DNA of 64,000 nt from Streptomyces sp. NBC_01445 (GCF_035918235.1 NZ_CP109485.1:9703001-9767000); one strand, 5' to 3'. Positions 34,166-43,150 are shown, counted from the stretch's first letter. Translations and numbers: made by a program. The notes: generated by a model not told the origin, from the letters alone.

Positions 34166-35095
34166 TCAACGTAGGTGCGCGAGTTCCAGAAACTCGTGCA
34201 GGTCATGAGCGGCTTCCAGCACGCAGACGCTGCTAACTCCTACCAGCGCTCCGGCCGCGGCGAGGAGGTGTGCCGGTCTGCGCGGGGGAGGTTCGAGCAG
34301 GGCTGCGACTCGGCGGGGGATGATGCCCGGGGCCGGGCTGCGGCCGAGGACCCCCAGGGCCGCTGAGGGCAGGCGTAGCGCGCGGGTTCGTTTGGTGGCC
34401 ACGGCCGCCTTGGCCACGGTTTCGGCGACTGCGCGCCGGTCGCCGGTGTGGAGTGCGGCGTACTCATCGGCCCACCGCTCGACGGTGTAGGCGACGGACG
34501 TGGCCAGCGGGCGGAGCAGCGGGTTGGCGGCGGCTGAGATCTGGGCGAGCGTGACGAACGCGTAGTGATGGTGGTTCAGGTGTGCCCGCTCATGGGCCAG
34601 GATGATGTCGTGACCGGTGGGGTCAAGAGCGTCGAGCATGCCGTGGGAGATCACGATCCGGCCGGGCAGGCCTGGCATGGTGTACGCGTCGGCGTGCAGG
34701 TCGTCGGTGACGACGACCGACTCCCTCCCGGGGAGGCAGGCCGCTTCGAGAGCGGCTGACCACAGCGCCCCGGCCCGGCGCACGGTGAGGCGGACGGTGG
34801 CCGCAACGGCGAGCGTAAGCAGAACGGCTCCTGCCAGGGCCGCGGGCCAGGCTGCCGGGTCGTCGCGGGCGATCACTGTAGGTGAGTAGTCCTCGAGCGC
34901 CGCGATCAGCGGGAGACGCACCAGTCCTGCTACGGCCAACAGGCCGAGGACCACGGTGCTGGACACGGCCAGGATCAGTCCGGCTGCTGTCAGCAGCCAT
35001 GTCGCCAGCCGCGGTTCGAGGCGGCGGGCCAGTGGGCCCGCGCTCAAGCCGGCCAGCGCGGGCAGCAGCAGCGGCAAGTAGACGGCCAGGTGCAT
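34166..35095 (-). CDS. M56-family (BlaR1/M48-like) membrane metallopeptidase
   Basis: A 309-residue membrane protein with four or more TM helices and the zinc-peptidase motif HERAH near residue 166 (ILAHERAHLNHHHYA). It is followed by a conserved Glu (VERWADEYAA). Such proteins partner BlaI-type repressors and relieve repression by proteolysis; unlike BlaR1 it lacks a penicillin-binding sensor domain. It lies downstream of blaI in the same orientation with a 15-bp gap. Confidence 0.9.
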   Translation of the reverse strand: MHLAVYLPLLLPALAGLSAGPLARRLEPRLATWLLTAAGLILAVSSTVVLGLLAVAGLVRLPLIAALEDYSPTVIARDDPAAWPAALAGAVLLTLAVAATVRLTVRRAGALWSAALEAACLPGRESVVVTDDLHADAYTMPGLPGRIVISHGMLDALDPTGHDIILAHERAHLNHHHYAFVTLAQISAAANPLLRPLATSVAYTVERWADEYAALHTGDRRAVAETVAKAAVATKRTRALRLPSAALGVLGRSPAPGIIPRRVAALLEPPPRRPAHLLAAAGALVGVSSVCVLEAAHDLHEFLELAHLR

Positions 35096-35110
35096 CGTTA
35101 CGTTTCTCCG

Positions 35111-35530
35111 CTACCCGTCGCTGCCCAGCAGGCGGCGCAGCAGGTCTTCGTCGTCGTCGGACAGCTCGTCCACGAAATGGGTCAGAACAGAGGCGCGGTC
35201 GGCGCCTGCCTCCATCACCTGGTGCATGTGCCTGGCCGTCAGCCCCGACTCGTCGGAGACGGGTGCATAGGCGTAGCTGCGGCCCAGCGGCGTTCGTTCG
35301 AGTACGCCACGGCTGTGCAGACGGGCGAGCGTGGTGGCCACGGTGGTGTGCGCGGGGGACGCCGTCAGGAGTTCAGCCACGTCTCCGGGCGTCAGGGCGC
35401 GTCCGGCCGAGTGCAGCAAGGTGAGGATCTCGGCCTCCAGCGCGCCGTTGGCCCGGCGCCTGCCACCGGTCCCAGATGCCTGTTCCTGAGCACCCAACGC
35501 CGTCCTCCTGCCTTCGTGGTCTACAGTCAC
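35111..35530 (-). CDS. BlaI/MecI/CopY-family transcriptional repressor
   Basis: A 139-residue winged-helix repressor (LEAEILTLLHSAGRALTPGD and TTVATTLARLHSRGVL) with a C-terminal dimerisation helix bundle (FVDELSDDDEDLLRRLL). The start is GTG 35530, only a few bases from a 26-bp perfect palindrome. It probably represses itself, the M56 protease gene and the divergent PAP2-uppP operon. Confidence 0.92.
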   Translation of the reverse strand: MTVDHEGRRTALGAQEQASGTGGRRRANGALEAEILTLLHSAGRALTPGDVAELLTASPAHTTVATTLARLHSRGVLERTPLGRSYAYAPVSDESGLTARHMHQVMEAGADRASVLTHFVDELSDDDEDLLRRLLGSDG

Positions 35531-35533
35531 CCG

Positions 35534-35559
35534 TATCTTCTATTCGCGAATAGAAGATA
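35534..35559. promoter_or_regulatory. Perfect 26-bp palindrome, probable BlaI operator
   Basis: Inverted repeat TATCTTCTATTCG / CGAATAGAAGATA with no mismatch and no spacer, located between the divergent blaI and PAP2 genes. It is AT-rich relative to its surroundings and positioned to control both directions. Confidence 0.85.
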
Positions 35560-35620
35560 ATGTGTCCCCAGCCCCGCCGTCACGTCCCAGGTGCGGTGGA
35601 CCCTGCTCACAGGATGCCTG

Positions 35621-36316
35621 ATGCCTCCTTTGCCTGCCCACAGCCCTCGGCGCGAGAGCATGCCGTTCTGGCCTGCCGTGTCCGTCCTGGCGGTCTGCGG
35701 TGTTCTGCTCGGGACCCTGGTTGCCGCGGTCGCGACGCGGGCGTCGCCCTTCGCCCTGGATACGGCCCTGCACGCGTGGATGCTGGACCACCGTCCGTCC
35801 TGGGCGCGGCAGTTGGCCGTCATCGTGACCGATACGGGCAGTGGAGCGCCGGCCTATGCGCTGGCGGCGCTGGCCGGAACGCTCGCGCAGCGCACCGCGT
35901 ACTGGCGAGGCGCACTCACGGGGGTACTCGCTCTGGCCTCGGCGCAAGTGTCACGTATGGCATTGGCCTCGGCACTGGCAAGGCCCAGACCGCCGGCCGC
36001 GGACTGGGCGGCGAAAGCCAGCGGATGGTCCATGCCTTCCGGGCACACCACGACGTCCATGGTGGTCGCCCTCTTGTTCACCCTCGCCGTACACCGCAGG
36101 GTGCACGGCCGGGGGCGGCCGTTCCTGCTCGCTGTCCCCGGGATCTGGGCAACTACCGTGGGCCTCACTCGCATTTACCTAGGCGTGCACTGGCCGACCG
36201 ATGTCGCGGCGGGATGGCTGCTGGCCGGCTGCTGGGCCGCGTCGGCAACACTCCTTGTTCTTCTGTGGCGGCGCCGGACCGACCACGCACTCTCGATGGA
36301 AAGGCAGCACACGTGA
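35621..36316 (+). CDS. PAP2-family membrane phosphatase
   Basis: A 231-residue membrane phosphatase. The three-part catalytic signature is present: ALARPRPP, SMPSGHTTTS and TRIYLGVHWPTDV (the Arg, His and Asp of motif 3). About six TM segments are predicted. PAP2 enzymes of this type dephosphorylate lipid pyrophosphates such as undecaprenyl diphosphate outside the membrane. The start is ATG 35621; an upstream GTG (35591) is possible. It overlaps uppP by 4 bp (GTGA), so both act on the same lipid pool. Confidence 0.9.
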   Translation: MPPLPAHSPRRESMPFWPAVSVLAVCGVLLGTLVAAVATRASPFALDTALHAWMLDHRPSWARQLAVIVTDTGSGAPAYALAALAGTLAQRTAYWRGALTGVLALASAQVSRMALASALARPRPPAADWAAKASGWSMPSGHTTTSMVVALLFTLAVHRRVHGRGRPFLLAVPGIWATTVGLTRIYLGVHWPTDVAAGWLLAGCWAASATLLVLLWRRRTDHALSMERQHT

Positions 36317-37149
36317 GCGCCATCAGCATCGGACAGGCCGTGATCCTCGGCGTGGTGGAGGGAGTGACGGAGTTTCTGCCCGTCTCCTCCACCGGCCACC
36401 TGAAGATCACTGAGGGGCTGATGAACATCCCGGTGGACGACAAGTCCGTCGTCGCGTTCACCGCGGTGATCCAGGTCGGCGCCATCGCCGCAGTACTGCT
36501 CTACTTCTTCAAGGACATCGTCCGGATCCTGGGCGCATGGGGACGCGGCCTTCGCCACCGCGACCAGCGCTACCATCACGACTACAAATTCGCCTGGTGG
36601 GTCATCTACGCCACCATTCCCGTCGTCATCGTCGGGCTGGCCGCAAAGCCGCTGATCGAGGGCCCGCTCGCCTCGCTCTGGGTCGTTGCCGGATCGTTGA
36701 TCGTCGGCAGTGGACTGATGTGGGCCGCCGACCAGATGGGCCGGCACAAGCGCGGCGAGGACGACACCACGCTGAAGGACGCCATGCTCGTCGGCTCCTC
36801 CCAGATCCTGGCCCTCCTCTTCCCCGGCTTCTCGCGGTCCGGCGCCACCATGTCCACCGGGCTCATCCTCGATCTGGACCGCGTCGCCGCCACGCGCCTT
36901 TCCTTCTTCCTCGGCATTCCCGCACTCACCGGCGCCGGCCTGTACGAACTCAAGGACGCCGTCGGAGCCGGTGCGGACACCGCGCCCCTCGTCGTGGGGA
37001 CCGTGGTCTCCTTCGTCGTGGCGTACGCGTCCATCGCCTGGCTGCTGAAGTACGTGGCCCGGCACAGCTTCAACGCCTTCGTCATCTACCGGGTCATCAT
37101 CGGCGTACTCCTGTTCGCCCTCCTGGGCACCGGAACCCTCAACGCCTGA
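36313..37149 (+). CDS. uppP: Undecaprenyl-diphosphatase UppP (BacA)
   Basis: A 278-residue integral membrane enzyme that regenerates undecaprenyl phosphate, the carrier for peptidoglycan precursors. Both signature regions are intact: EGVTEFLPVSSTGHL near residues 17-31 with the catalytic Glu, and PGFSRSGATMS near residues 176-186. The length is normal and about eight TM helices are predicted. GTG start at 36313, coupled to the PAP2 gene. Overproduction of such enzymes is known to give bacitracin resistance. Control by the BlaI palindrome is inferred. Confidence 0.96.
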   Translation: MSAISIGQAVILGVVEGVTEFLPVSSTGHLKITEGLMNIPVDDKSVVAFTAVIQVGAIAAVLLYFFKDIVRILGAWGRGLRHRDQRYHHDYKFAWWVIYATIPVVIVGLAAKPLIEGPLASLWVVAGSLIVGSGLMWAADQMGRHKRGEDDTTLKDAMLVGSSQILALLFPGFSRSGATMSTGLILDLDRVAATRLSFFLGIPALTGAGLYELKDAVGAGADTAPLVVGTVVSFVVAYASIAWLLKYVARHSFNAFVIYRVIIGVLLFALLGTGTLNA

Positions 37150-37157
37150 GCAGGTCA

Positions 37158-37183
37158 CGGCGACGGCGGAGCCGCCGTCGCCG
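37158..37183 (+). terminator. Hairpin terminator after uppP
   Basis: An 11-bp perfect stem (CGGCGACGGCG / CGCCGTCGCCG) with a GAGC loop, 9 bp after the uppP stop codon. Confidence 0.8.
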
Positions 37184-37417
37184 TCGTTCGGGCCGAGGTC
37201 CTGGCAGCGCCCGCGGCAAAGGGCACCTGAACGCATCCTGACTGCCGTGCGGCGCAGCGCGCACCACTCGGTTCGCGGGAGCACCATGGCGGAATGAACA
37301 GCTGCCCGGCCCGGCGTATATCGGCGTTCCTTCCCGCTCCTGCCCCTGCTCCCGCGACGGAAGAATGCCGCCCTGAACACCCGAAGCGCTGCCCGGACTG
37401 ACAGGGCGACCGACTGG

Positions 37418-38452
37418 TTGCGACGCCGACTCGGCCGCGGGGTCGTCCTGTCCTACGCAGCTGCCCTGCTCCTGCCGGGCCCCGGACTGTGGCTGCGCCG
37501 AGCCCACTCGCTGCCCCTCGGCGCGGCAGACCGGCTGTCCTTGAGCACCGCACCGCTCTTGCTCTCTCTGGTGCTCTTCTCGGCCGGACTCCAGGTTCCG
37601 GTACGCACGCTGGGCACCCTGCTGCGCCGTCCGATCGCGCTGCTGGCCGGGCTCGTTCTCCACTTGGCGATTCCGCTGCTGGCCATCCCCGCCGTCGCGT
37701 TCGTGCTGAGCCGGACGCCCGACACCGACGGCGGCAGCGGCTTGGTCACCGCGATGATTCTGATCGTGGCCATGCCCGTCGCCGCCGGGTCGACAGTGTG
37801 GACCGGGAAGGGAGGCGGCGACCAGCCGACCATGGTCGGGCTCGTCCTCGCGTCCACCCTTCTCAGCCCGCTCACCATTCCTCTGGTCACCAGCGCCCTG
37901 GTGCCGCTGCTCGGAGGCGGCTACGCCGACAGACTCACCAGGGCGCTGCACGCCGGCGACGGCGGATTTGCCCTGGTCGGCGTGGTCCTGCCGTGTACAG
38001 CAGGCATCCTGTGCCGCCTGGCACTACCGGCGCCGTGGCTGCGCCGGGTGGTCGGCATCGGCGTACCCATTGCCCTGGTCGGCTCACTCCTCCTCACCTA
38101 CGTCAACGCCTGCGGCGCCCTCGGCTCGTTCCTGGCCCATCCGCGTCCGCTGCTGCTGGCCGCCGCGCTGGCCGTGGCGGCCGGCGTCTGCCTGCTGTCG
38201 TTCATGGTCGGCCGCGGAGCCGCACGTCTGCTGGGACTGGACGCTCCCGCGGCATCGTCACTCACGCTCGCCTGCGGCATGAACAACAGCAGCGCGAGCG
38301 CGGTCCTGATCACCACCACGCTTCCCGACAAACCGCACCTGCTCCTGCCGGTCCTGGCCTACGGACTGCTGCAGAAGACGGCCGCCGGCCGGGTCGTCCG
38401 CAGACAGCGGCTACGCGCCAACGTCACGCACCCCATGGCCCACACCTCCTGA
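37418..38452 (+). CDS. BASS-family (bile acid:Na+ symporter-like) transporter
   Basis: A 344-residue membrane protein with about nine or ten TM helices. The hallmarks are PVAAGSTVWTGKGGGDQPT, a variant of the cation-site loop, and SLTLACGMNNSSASAVLITT near residue 285, which matches the conserved core of the bile-acid/arsenite carrier superfamily. The substrate is unknown. No ATG fits the start; TTG at 37418 is the best available, and the true start may be a few codons earlier. Confidence 0.8.
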   Translation: MRRRLGRGVVLSYAAALLLPGPGLWLRRAHSLPLGAADRLSLSTAPLLLSLVLFSAGLQVPVRTLGTLLRRPIALLAGLVLHLAIPLLAIPAVAFVLSRTPDTDGGSGLVTAMILIVAMPVAAGSTVWTGKGGGDQPTMVGLVLASTLLSPLTIPLVTSALVPLLGGGYADRLTRALHAGDGGFALVGVVLPCTAGILCRLALPAPWLRRVVGIGVPIALVGSLLLTYVNACGALGSFLAHPRPLLLAAALAVAAGVCLLSFMVGRGAARLLGLDAPAASSLTLACGMNNSSASAVLITTTLPDKPHLLLPVLAYGLLQKTAAGRVVRRQRLRANVTHPMAHTS

Positions 38453-38515
38453 CCAACGGTCGGCCGGGACAGCAACCGCAGAGTCGCCGGGCACGCACAG
38501 CGCCGCAGCGTAGTA

Positions 38516-38559
38516 CCCCGGTACCACCCGCCTGGCCCCCTTCAGCCCCCGGTACCACC
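38516..38559 (+). promoter_or_regulatory. Direct repeat CCCCGGTACCACC upstream of the ABC operon
   Basis: The 13-mer occurs at 38516-38528 and 38547-38559, 31 bp apart (about three helical turns), about 80 bp upstream of the ATPase start. Two in-phase sites are what a NarL-type regulator dimer might bind, possibly the one encoded at the end of this operon. Confidence 0.5.
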
Positions 38560-38641
38560 GGATCGGGGACATCGCGGTCTTAGCGTTGCGGAGGAGGCGT
38601 CAGGCGTGTCCAACGCCTCAGCCCGAAGGAGAGAGAAGCGA

Positions 38642-39580
38642 ATGATCGACGCACAGCAGCTCACCAAGCGGTACGGGGAGAAGACAGCCGTGGACGGTCT
38701 GGACTTCACCGTGAAGCCGGGCACGGTGACCGGCTTCCTGGGACCCAACGGAGCGGGCAAGTCGACGACCATGCGCATGGTCATCGGGCTCGACGCGCCG
38801 ACGAGGGGGTCCGTGACGGTGAACGGCCACCGCTACGCCCGCCACCAGGCACCCCTGCAGGAGGTCGGAGCGCTTCTGGAGGCCAAGTCGATCCACCCGG
38901 GCCGCTCGGCCTCCAACCACCTCCGGGCGCTCGCGCTCACCCACGGCATTCCGCGCCGCCGCGTCGACGAGGTCATCGAACTCGCCGGTCTCGGCACGGT
39001 CGCGAAGAAGCGGGCCGGTGCCTTCTCTCTCGGCATGGGGCAGCGGCTCGGCATCGCCGCCGCGCTGCTGGGCGATCCGCAGACGGTGATGCTGGACGAG
39101 CCCGTCAACGGTCTGGACCCCGAGGGAGTGCTCTGGATCCGCAATCTGCTGACATCGCTCGCGGCGGAGGGGCGGACGGTGTTCGTCTCCTCGCACCTGA
39201 TGAGTGAGGTCGCCCTGGTGGCTGACCACCTGATCATCGTCGGCAGGGGACAGCTGCTGGCCGACACGACCGTACGGGACCTTGTCCGCGAGGCGGGCGG
39301 TGACACCGTAAAGGTCGCGACGCAGGACCCAGCCACGTTGCGGGACGTGCTGTCCGGGCCTGGTGTGGACGTCACCGGCAGCGTCGGATCCGAGGAACTG
39401 CAGGTGACCGGGATGACCGCCCGCGAGATCGGGCTGATGGCGGCCGAGCACGGAATCCCCCTGTTCGAGCTGACTGCGAAGGCGGTGTCGCTGGAGGAAG
39501 CCTTCATGGAACTGACCAGGGACGCGGTGGAGTACCACGGTTCCACGACCGGTGCCGACACCTTCGGGAGCACAACATGA
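38642..39580 (+). CDS. ABC transporter ATP-binding protein
   Basis: A 312-residue ATPase of the DrrA/BcrA-like subgroup: Walker A GPNGAGKST, degenerate signature AFSLGMGQR, Walker B TVMLDEPVNGLDPEG and H-loop SSHLMSEV. A C-terminal region of about 90 residues ends in the usual LTAKAVSLEEAFMELT. The start at 38642 (MIDAQQLTKRYG) follows a GGAGAGAG site. It overlaps the permease gene by 4 bp. It probably exports a hydrophobic or peptide compound acting on the envelope. Confidence 0.94.
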   Translation: MIDAQQLTKRYGEKTAVDGLDFTVKPGTVTGFLGPNGAGKSTTMRMVIGLDAPTRGSVTVNGHRYARHQAPLQEVGALLEAKSIHPGRSASNHLRALALTHGIPRRRVDEVIELAGLGTVAKKRAGAFSLGMGQRLGIAAALLGDPQTVMLDEPVNGLDPEGVLWIRNLLTSLAAEGRTVFVSSHLMSEVALVADHLIIVGRGQLLADTTVRDLVREAGGDTVKVATQDPATLRDVLSGPGVDVTGSVGSEELQVTGMTAREIGLMAAEHGIPLFELTAKAVSLEEAFMELTRDAVEYHGSTTGADTFGSTT

Positions 39581-40437
39581 GCACCCTCACGGCAACCCCC
39601 GAGATCCCCGAGACCCCCGGGACCGACCAGGCCACTCAGGGCGGGCCCGTCTACCGGGTGACCGGACGGCGTGTGCTGTCCTCGGAGTGGGCCAAACTCT
39701 GGTCCGTGCGCTCGACCTGGATCACTCTCGGTCTGGGCCTGCTGTTCCTCGTCGCCTTCGGCGTCATCGCCGCGAGCCACTACAGGTCCGAGATCGGCTC
39801 CGGCCGTCCGATGGAACGTGACTTCGACTCCGCGACGGCCGTGAGCCTGTCCCTCTTCGGCACGAACTTCGCCCAACTGGCCCTCGGCGTACTCGGCGTG
39901 CTGGTCACGGCGGGCGAGTACTCCACCGGCATGATCCGCTCGACCCTGGCCGCCGTGCCGCGCCGGCTCCCCGTGCTGTGGTCCAAGGCGGTGGTGTACG
40001 GGCTGGTCGCGCTCGTGATCGCCACGTTCGGCGCGTTCGTCGCCTTCCTCGTCGGAAGCCAGATCGTCTCCGGCACGCCCGCTGCCATGGGCCTCGGCCA
40101 CGCCGGCGTCGTACGCAGCCTGCTGGGCGCCGGGCTCTACCTCGGTCTGGTCGGTGTGATCGGCACCGCCCTGGGCGCGCTGATGCGGTCGGTGGCGGGC
40201 GGCATCTCGGTCCTGGTCGCCACCCTCATGCTCGTGCCAGGGCTGATCTCCCTGTTGCCCAGTTCGTGGCAGGGCGACATCAACCCGTACCTCCCGAGCA
40301 ACGCAGGCGAGGCGATGTTCGCCCTGACGCACGACTCCACCACCCTGTCGCCGACCGCGGGGCTCCTGGTCTTCCTCGGCTGGACGGCGCTGGCGCTGGC
40401 CGGGGCGGCGTACCGGCTGCTGCGCAGTGACGTCTGA
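39577..40437 (+). CDS. ABC transporter permease (ABC-2 type)
   Basis: A 286-residue ABC-2-type membrane subunit with six predicted TM helices. A cytoplasmic N-terminus ends RRVLSSEWAKLWSVRSTWIT, the typical contact helix, followed by GVLVTAGEYSTGMIRSTLAA, the conserved loop of antibiotic-type exporters. It is encoded between its ATPase and the sensor kinase; the kinase gene overlaps its end. Confidence 0.93.
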   Translation: MSTLTATPEIPETPGTDQATQGGPVYRVTGRRVLSSEWAKLWSVRSTWITLGLGLLFLVAFGVIAASHYRSEIGSGRPMERDFDSATAVSLSLFGTNFAQLALGVLGVLVTAGEYSTGMIRSTLAAVPRRLPVLWSKAVVYGLVALVIATFGAFVAFLVGSQIVSGTPAAMGLGHAGVVRSLLGAGLYLGLVGVIGTALGALMRSVAGGISVLVATLMLVPGLISLLPSSWQGDINPYLPSNAGEAMFALTHDSTTLSPTAGLLVFLGWTALALAGAAYRLLRSDV

Positions 40438-41791
40438 GCCATTGCCTTCGAATCAGGGGCCGGACCCGCATCATGGGCCGGACCCGCACCATGGGGTGGT
40501 GAACTCCGTGATCACCGAAGACCTCGGCGCGATGGGCCCGCTCGTCGCTCGGTTCGGCCGGGCCGGCGTGCGGCTACGGCGCGCCGACCAGGCCCGTCCG
40601 TGGGTACTCGACACCGCGGTCGTGGTCCTGGTCTTCCTGGTGTTCTGCCTGCCGGACCTGCTGCACAGGGGCGTTGGGGACAGCGACGGCCCGCGCCGGT
40701 TCCGCCTGGCGTTCACCCAGCTCCCCACGGTCGGCATGCTGGCCCTGCAGGCCGGATTGGTGCTGCCGCTGTTGTGGCGGCGGCGATCGCCCGCGGCGGC
40801 CTTCGGCGGGGTCACGGCCGTGTTCGTCCTGCAGTGGTCTCTCGGTGCCGCACTCCGCGCGGATGTCGCCCTCTTCGTAGCCCTGTACAGCCTGGCCCTG
40901 CACGGGAGGCTGCGACAACTGCCGTGGGCGTGCGCGGTCATGGCGGGTGCGCTGGGCCTGGTCGCGGCGCGGGTCTCGTCGGCGGTGCCGCTCTGGGACG
41001 CGCTCTTCTTTCTCCTCAGCACGGCGACCGCGGCCCTCGCGCTCGGCCTGATGATCCGGATCCGGCGGGCCCAGCTGGCCGGGCTGCGGGACCGTGCGGC
41101 CCGGCTCGAGATCGAACGCGACCAGCGCGGCAGGCTCGCCGTCGCGGCCGAACGGACACGGGTGGCCCGCGAGATGCACGACATCGTCGGACACAACCTG
41201 TCAGTCATCATCACACTCGCAGACGCGGGCGCCTACGCCACGGCCGTCGCTCCGGAACGGGGCACGGAGGCCCTGCACCTCATCGGCGACACGGGTCGCC
41301 AGGCCCTCGGCGAACTGCGGCGCCTGCTCGGCGTGCTGCGCGAGGCGGACGGCCCGCGCACCGAACCCGAGCTGAGCCCGCAGCCCGGACTCGCGGACGT
41401 CGACGCGCTGTGCGAGGGGGTGCGTGCCGCCGGCCTGAAGGTGATCTACCGTACCGCCGGTGACATCGACGCCCTCGACAGTGGCGTGCAGCTGACCGTC
41501 TACCGCATCGTGCAGGAGGCCCTGACGAACGCCCTGAAGCACGCGGGCGCCGACGCCCGTGCGAACCTGGCGATCCTCGTCGAGGACAAGCGGCTGACCA
41601 TCACCGTCCAGGACTCCGGCCCACCCGCTCCGGCCGCCCGGCGGGGACCGGCCAACGAGGAAGGACACGGCCTGGTGGGCATGCGCGAACGAGCGGCTCT
41701 CTACGGCGGACACATCAACGCCGGTCCCGCCGGCGCGGGATGGGCCGTGCGGGCCGAACTCAACCTCGCTCCCCAGGGCGGTGCCCGATGA
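40427..41791 (+). CDS. Sensor histidine kinase (NarL-partner, HisKA_3)
   Basis: A kinase of up to 454 residues. An N-terminal region with about five TM helices is followed by the HisKA_3 box VAREMHDIVGHNLSVI, with its His near residue 250, and a short HATPase with EALTNALKHA and GHGLVGMRERAALYGG. A GTG at 40427 overlaps the permease by 11 bp; the first codons include a doubled PDPHHG from an 18-bp tandem repeat at about 40460-40495, so a later GTG may be the true start. Probably senses envelope stress or the exported compound. Confidence 0.92.
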   Translation: MTSEPLPSNQGPDPHHGPDPHHGVVNSVITEDLGAMGPLVARFGRAGVRLRRADQARPWVLDTAVVVLVFLVFCLPDLLHRGVGDSDGPRRFRLAFTQLPTVGMLALQAGLVLPLLWRRRSPAAAFGGVTAVFVLQWSLGAALRADVALFVALYSLALHGRLRQLPWACAVMAGALGLVAARVSSAVPLWDALFFLLSTATAALALGLMIRIRRAQLAGLRDRAARLEIERDQRGRLAVAAERTRVAREMHDIVGHNLSVIITLADAGAYATAVAPERGTEALHLIGDTGRQALGELRRLLGVLREADGPRTEPELSPQPGLADVDALCEGVRAAGLKVIYRTAGDIDALDSGVQLTVYRIVQEALTNALKHAGADARANLAILVEDKRLTITVQDSGPPAPAARRGPANEEGHGLVGMRERAALYGGHINAGPAGAGWAVRAELNLAPQGGAR

Positions 41792-42456
41792 CCACCGTGC
41801 TCGTCGTGGACGATCAGCCCCTCCAGCGGTACGGCCTCCGCATGCTCCTCGACTCCGTGCCCGAGACAGAGGTGGTCGGCGAGGCCGCGCACGGAGCCGA
41901 CGCCGTGCGCAAGGCCGCCGAACTCCGCCCCGACGTCGTCCTGATGGACGTACGCATGCCGGGCATGGACGGCATCGAGGCCACGCGCCGCATCGTCGCC
42001 ACGGGCGACCGCTCCCGCGTCCTCGTCATGACCACCTTCGACCTCGACGAGTACGTCTACGCGGCCCTGCGCGCCGGAGCCAGCGGCTTCCTCCTCAAGG
42101 ACGCCCGTCCCGAGGAACTCCTGTCCGGCATCCGCGCCGTGGCCGTCGGAGACGCGGTGATCGCTCCGGCACTCACGCGCCGCCTGCTGTACGAGTTCGC
42201 CCAACTCGTGCCCGCCGGCGCGAACGGATCCGCCGAGGACTCGAAGCTGAGCTCCCTCACCGACCGCGAACGCGAGATCCTCGTAGCCATCGGCAAGGGC
42301 TGGACCAACGGCGAGATCGCCACCCGCTTCGTCCTGTCGGAGTCCACGGTCAAGACCCATGTCGGCCGCGTCCTGTCCAAGATCGGCGCCCGCGACCGCA
42401 TCCAGGCGGTGATCTTCGCCTACGACCACGGCCTGGCCCGGCCCCATGGGGGCTGA
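41788..42456 (+). CDS. NarL/LuxR-family response regulator
   Basis: A 222-residue regulator. The receiver has Asp8/Asp9 and phospho-acceptor Asp54 (VLMDVRMPGMDG) and Lys in LKDARPEE. The C-terminal LuxR HTH is LTDREREILVAIGKGWTNGE then SESTVKTHVGRVLSKI. It overlaps the kinase by 4 bp (ATGA). As last gene of the ABC-kinase operon it likely controls that operon. Confidence 0.95.
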   Translation: MTTVLVVDDQPLQRYGLRMLLDSVPETEVVGEAAHGADAVRKAAELRPDVVLMDVRMPGMDGIEATRRIVATGDRSRVLVMTTFDLDEYVYAALRAGASGFLLKDARPEELLSGIRAVAVGDAVIAPALTRRLLYEFAQLVPAGANGSAEDSKLSSLTDREREILVAIGKGWTNGEIATRFVLSESTVKTHVGRVLSKIGARDRIQAVIFAYDHGLARPHGG

Positions 42457-42715
42457 GCCGATGGGTCTGCGCTCGTGTCCGCCCCGTCAGCGTCGGGCTG
42501 TTCGTGGTCCTCGACGCGGGCAGCGTCGGCTGACGGGCTCGGCCCGGAGCCCGTCCTCCGTCCGTACCCGGTCGCACCCCGCCCACGTTGCAGCCGCCCT
42601 CACTCCTGCCGGCAACGCACTGTGCTGCCACCGCAGTTGAGGCGCTCGTCCGGAAATTGTCAGACGGCCATTGAGGCTCCCGGGCATGCGCTGAAGCACG
42701 TGCTAGCTTCCGCGC

Positions 42716-43150
42716 ATGGAACAACGCGTCAGTCTGATCACCCTGGCTGTTGCCGACCTCGGGCGCTCCCGGGCGTTCTACGAGAGCCTCGGCTGGCGGG
42801 GACAAGAGGTCGAAGAGACCATCTTCTTCCAGGCAGGCGGCCTCGGGCTCGTCCTGTGCGGCCGCGACAAGCTCGCACTCGACTGTGGCCTCGACAGCGC
42901 TGACGGGACAGGCTTCGGCGGCATCGTCCTGGCGCACAACATGCGCTCCCCGAAGGAGGTGGACGCGCTCCTCACCGCAGCACAGCAAGCCGGAGGCACC
43001 ATCACCAAGCCGGCCCGGGCAACGCCCTACGGCGGCTACGCGGGGTGCTTCGCCGACCCTGACGGACACCTGTGGGAGATCGCCCACAACCCGGGCTTCC
43101 CGCTGGCCGAAGACGGCTCCCTGACCATCCCGGCCTTCGGATCCCCGTAG
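42716..43150 (+). CDS. Glyoxalase/VOC-family protein
   Basis: A 144-residue vicinal-oxygen-chelate protein (SLITLAVADLGRSRAFYESL and CFADPDGHLWEIAHNP, the terminal metal-ligand Glu strand). Both beta-alpha-beta modules are visible. Such small proteins act as lyases, dioxygenases or drug-binding resistance proteins, and no function can be assigned. A monocistronic gene with an ATG at 42716. Confidence 0.88.
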   Translation: MEQRVSLITLAVADLGRSRAFYESLGWRGQEVEETIFFQAGGLGLVLCGRDKLALDCGLDSADGTGFGGIVLAHNMRSPKEVDALLTAAQQAGGTITKPARATPYGGYAGCFADPDGHLWEIAHNPGFPLAEDGSLTIPAFGSP

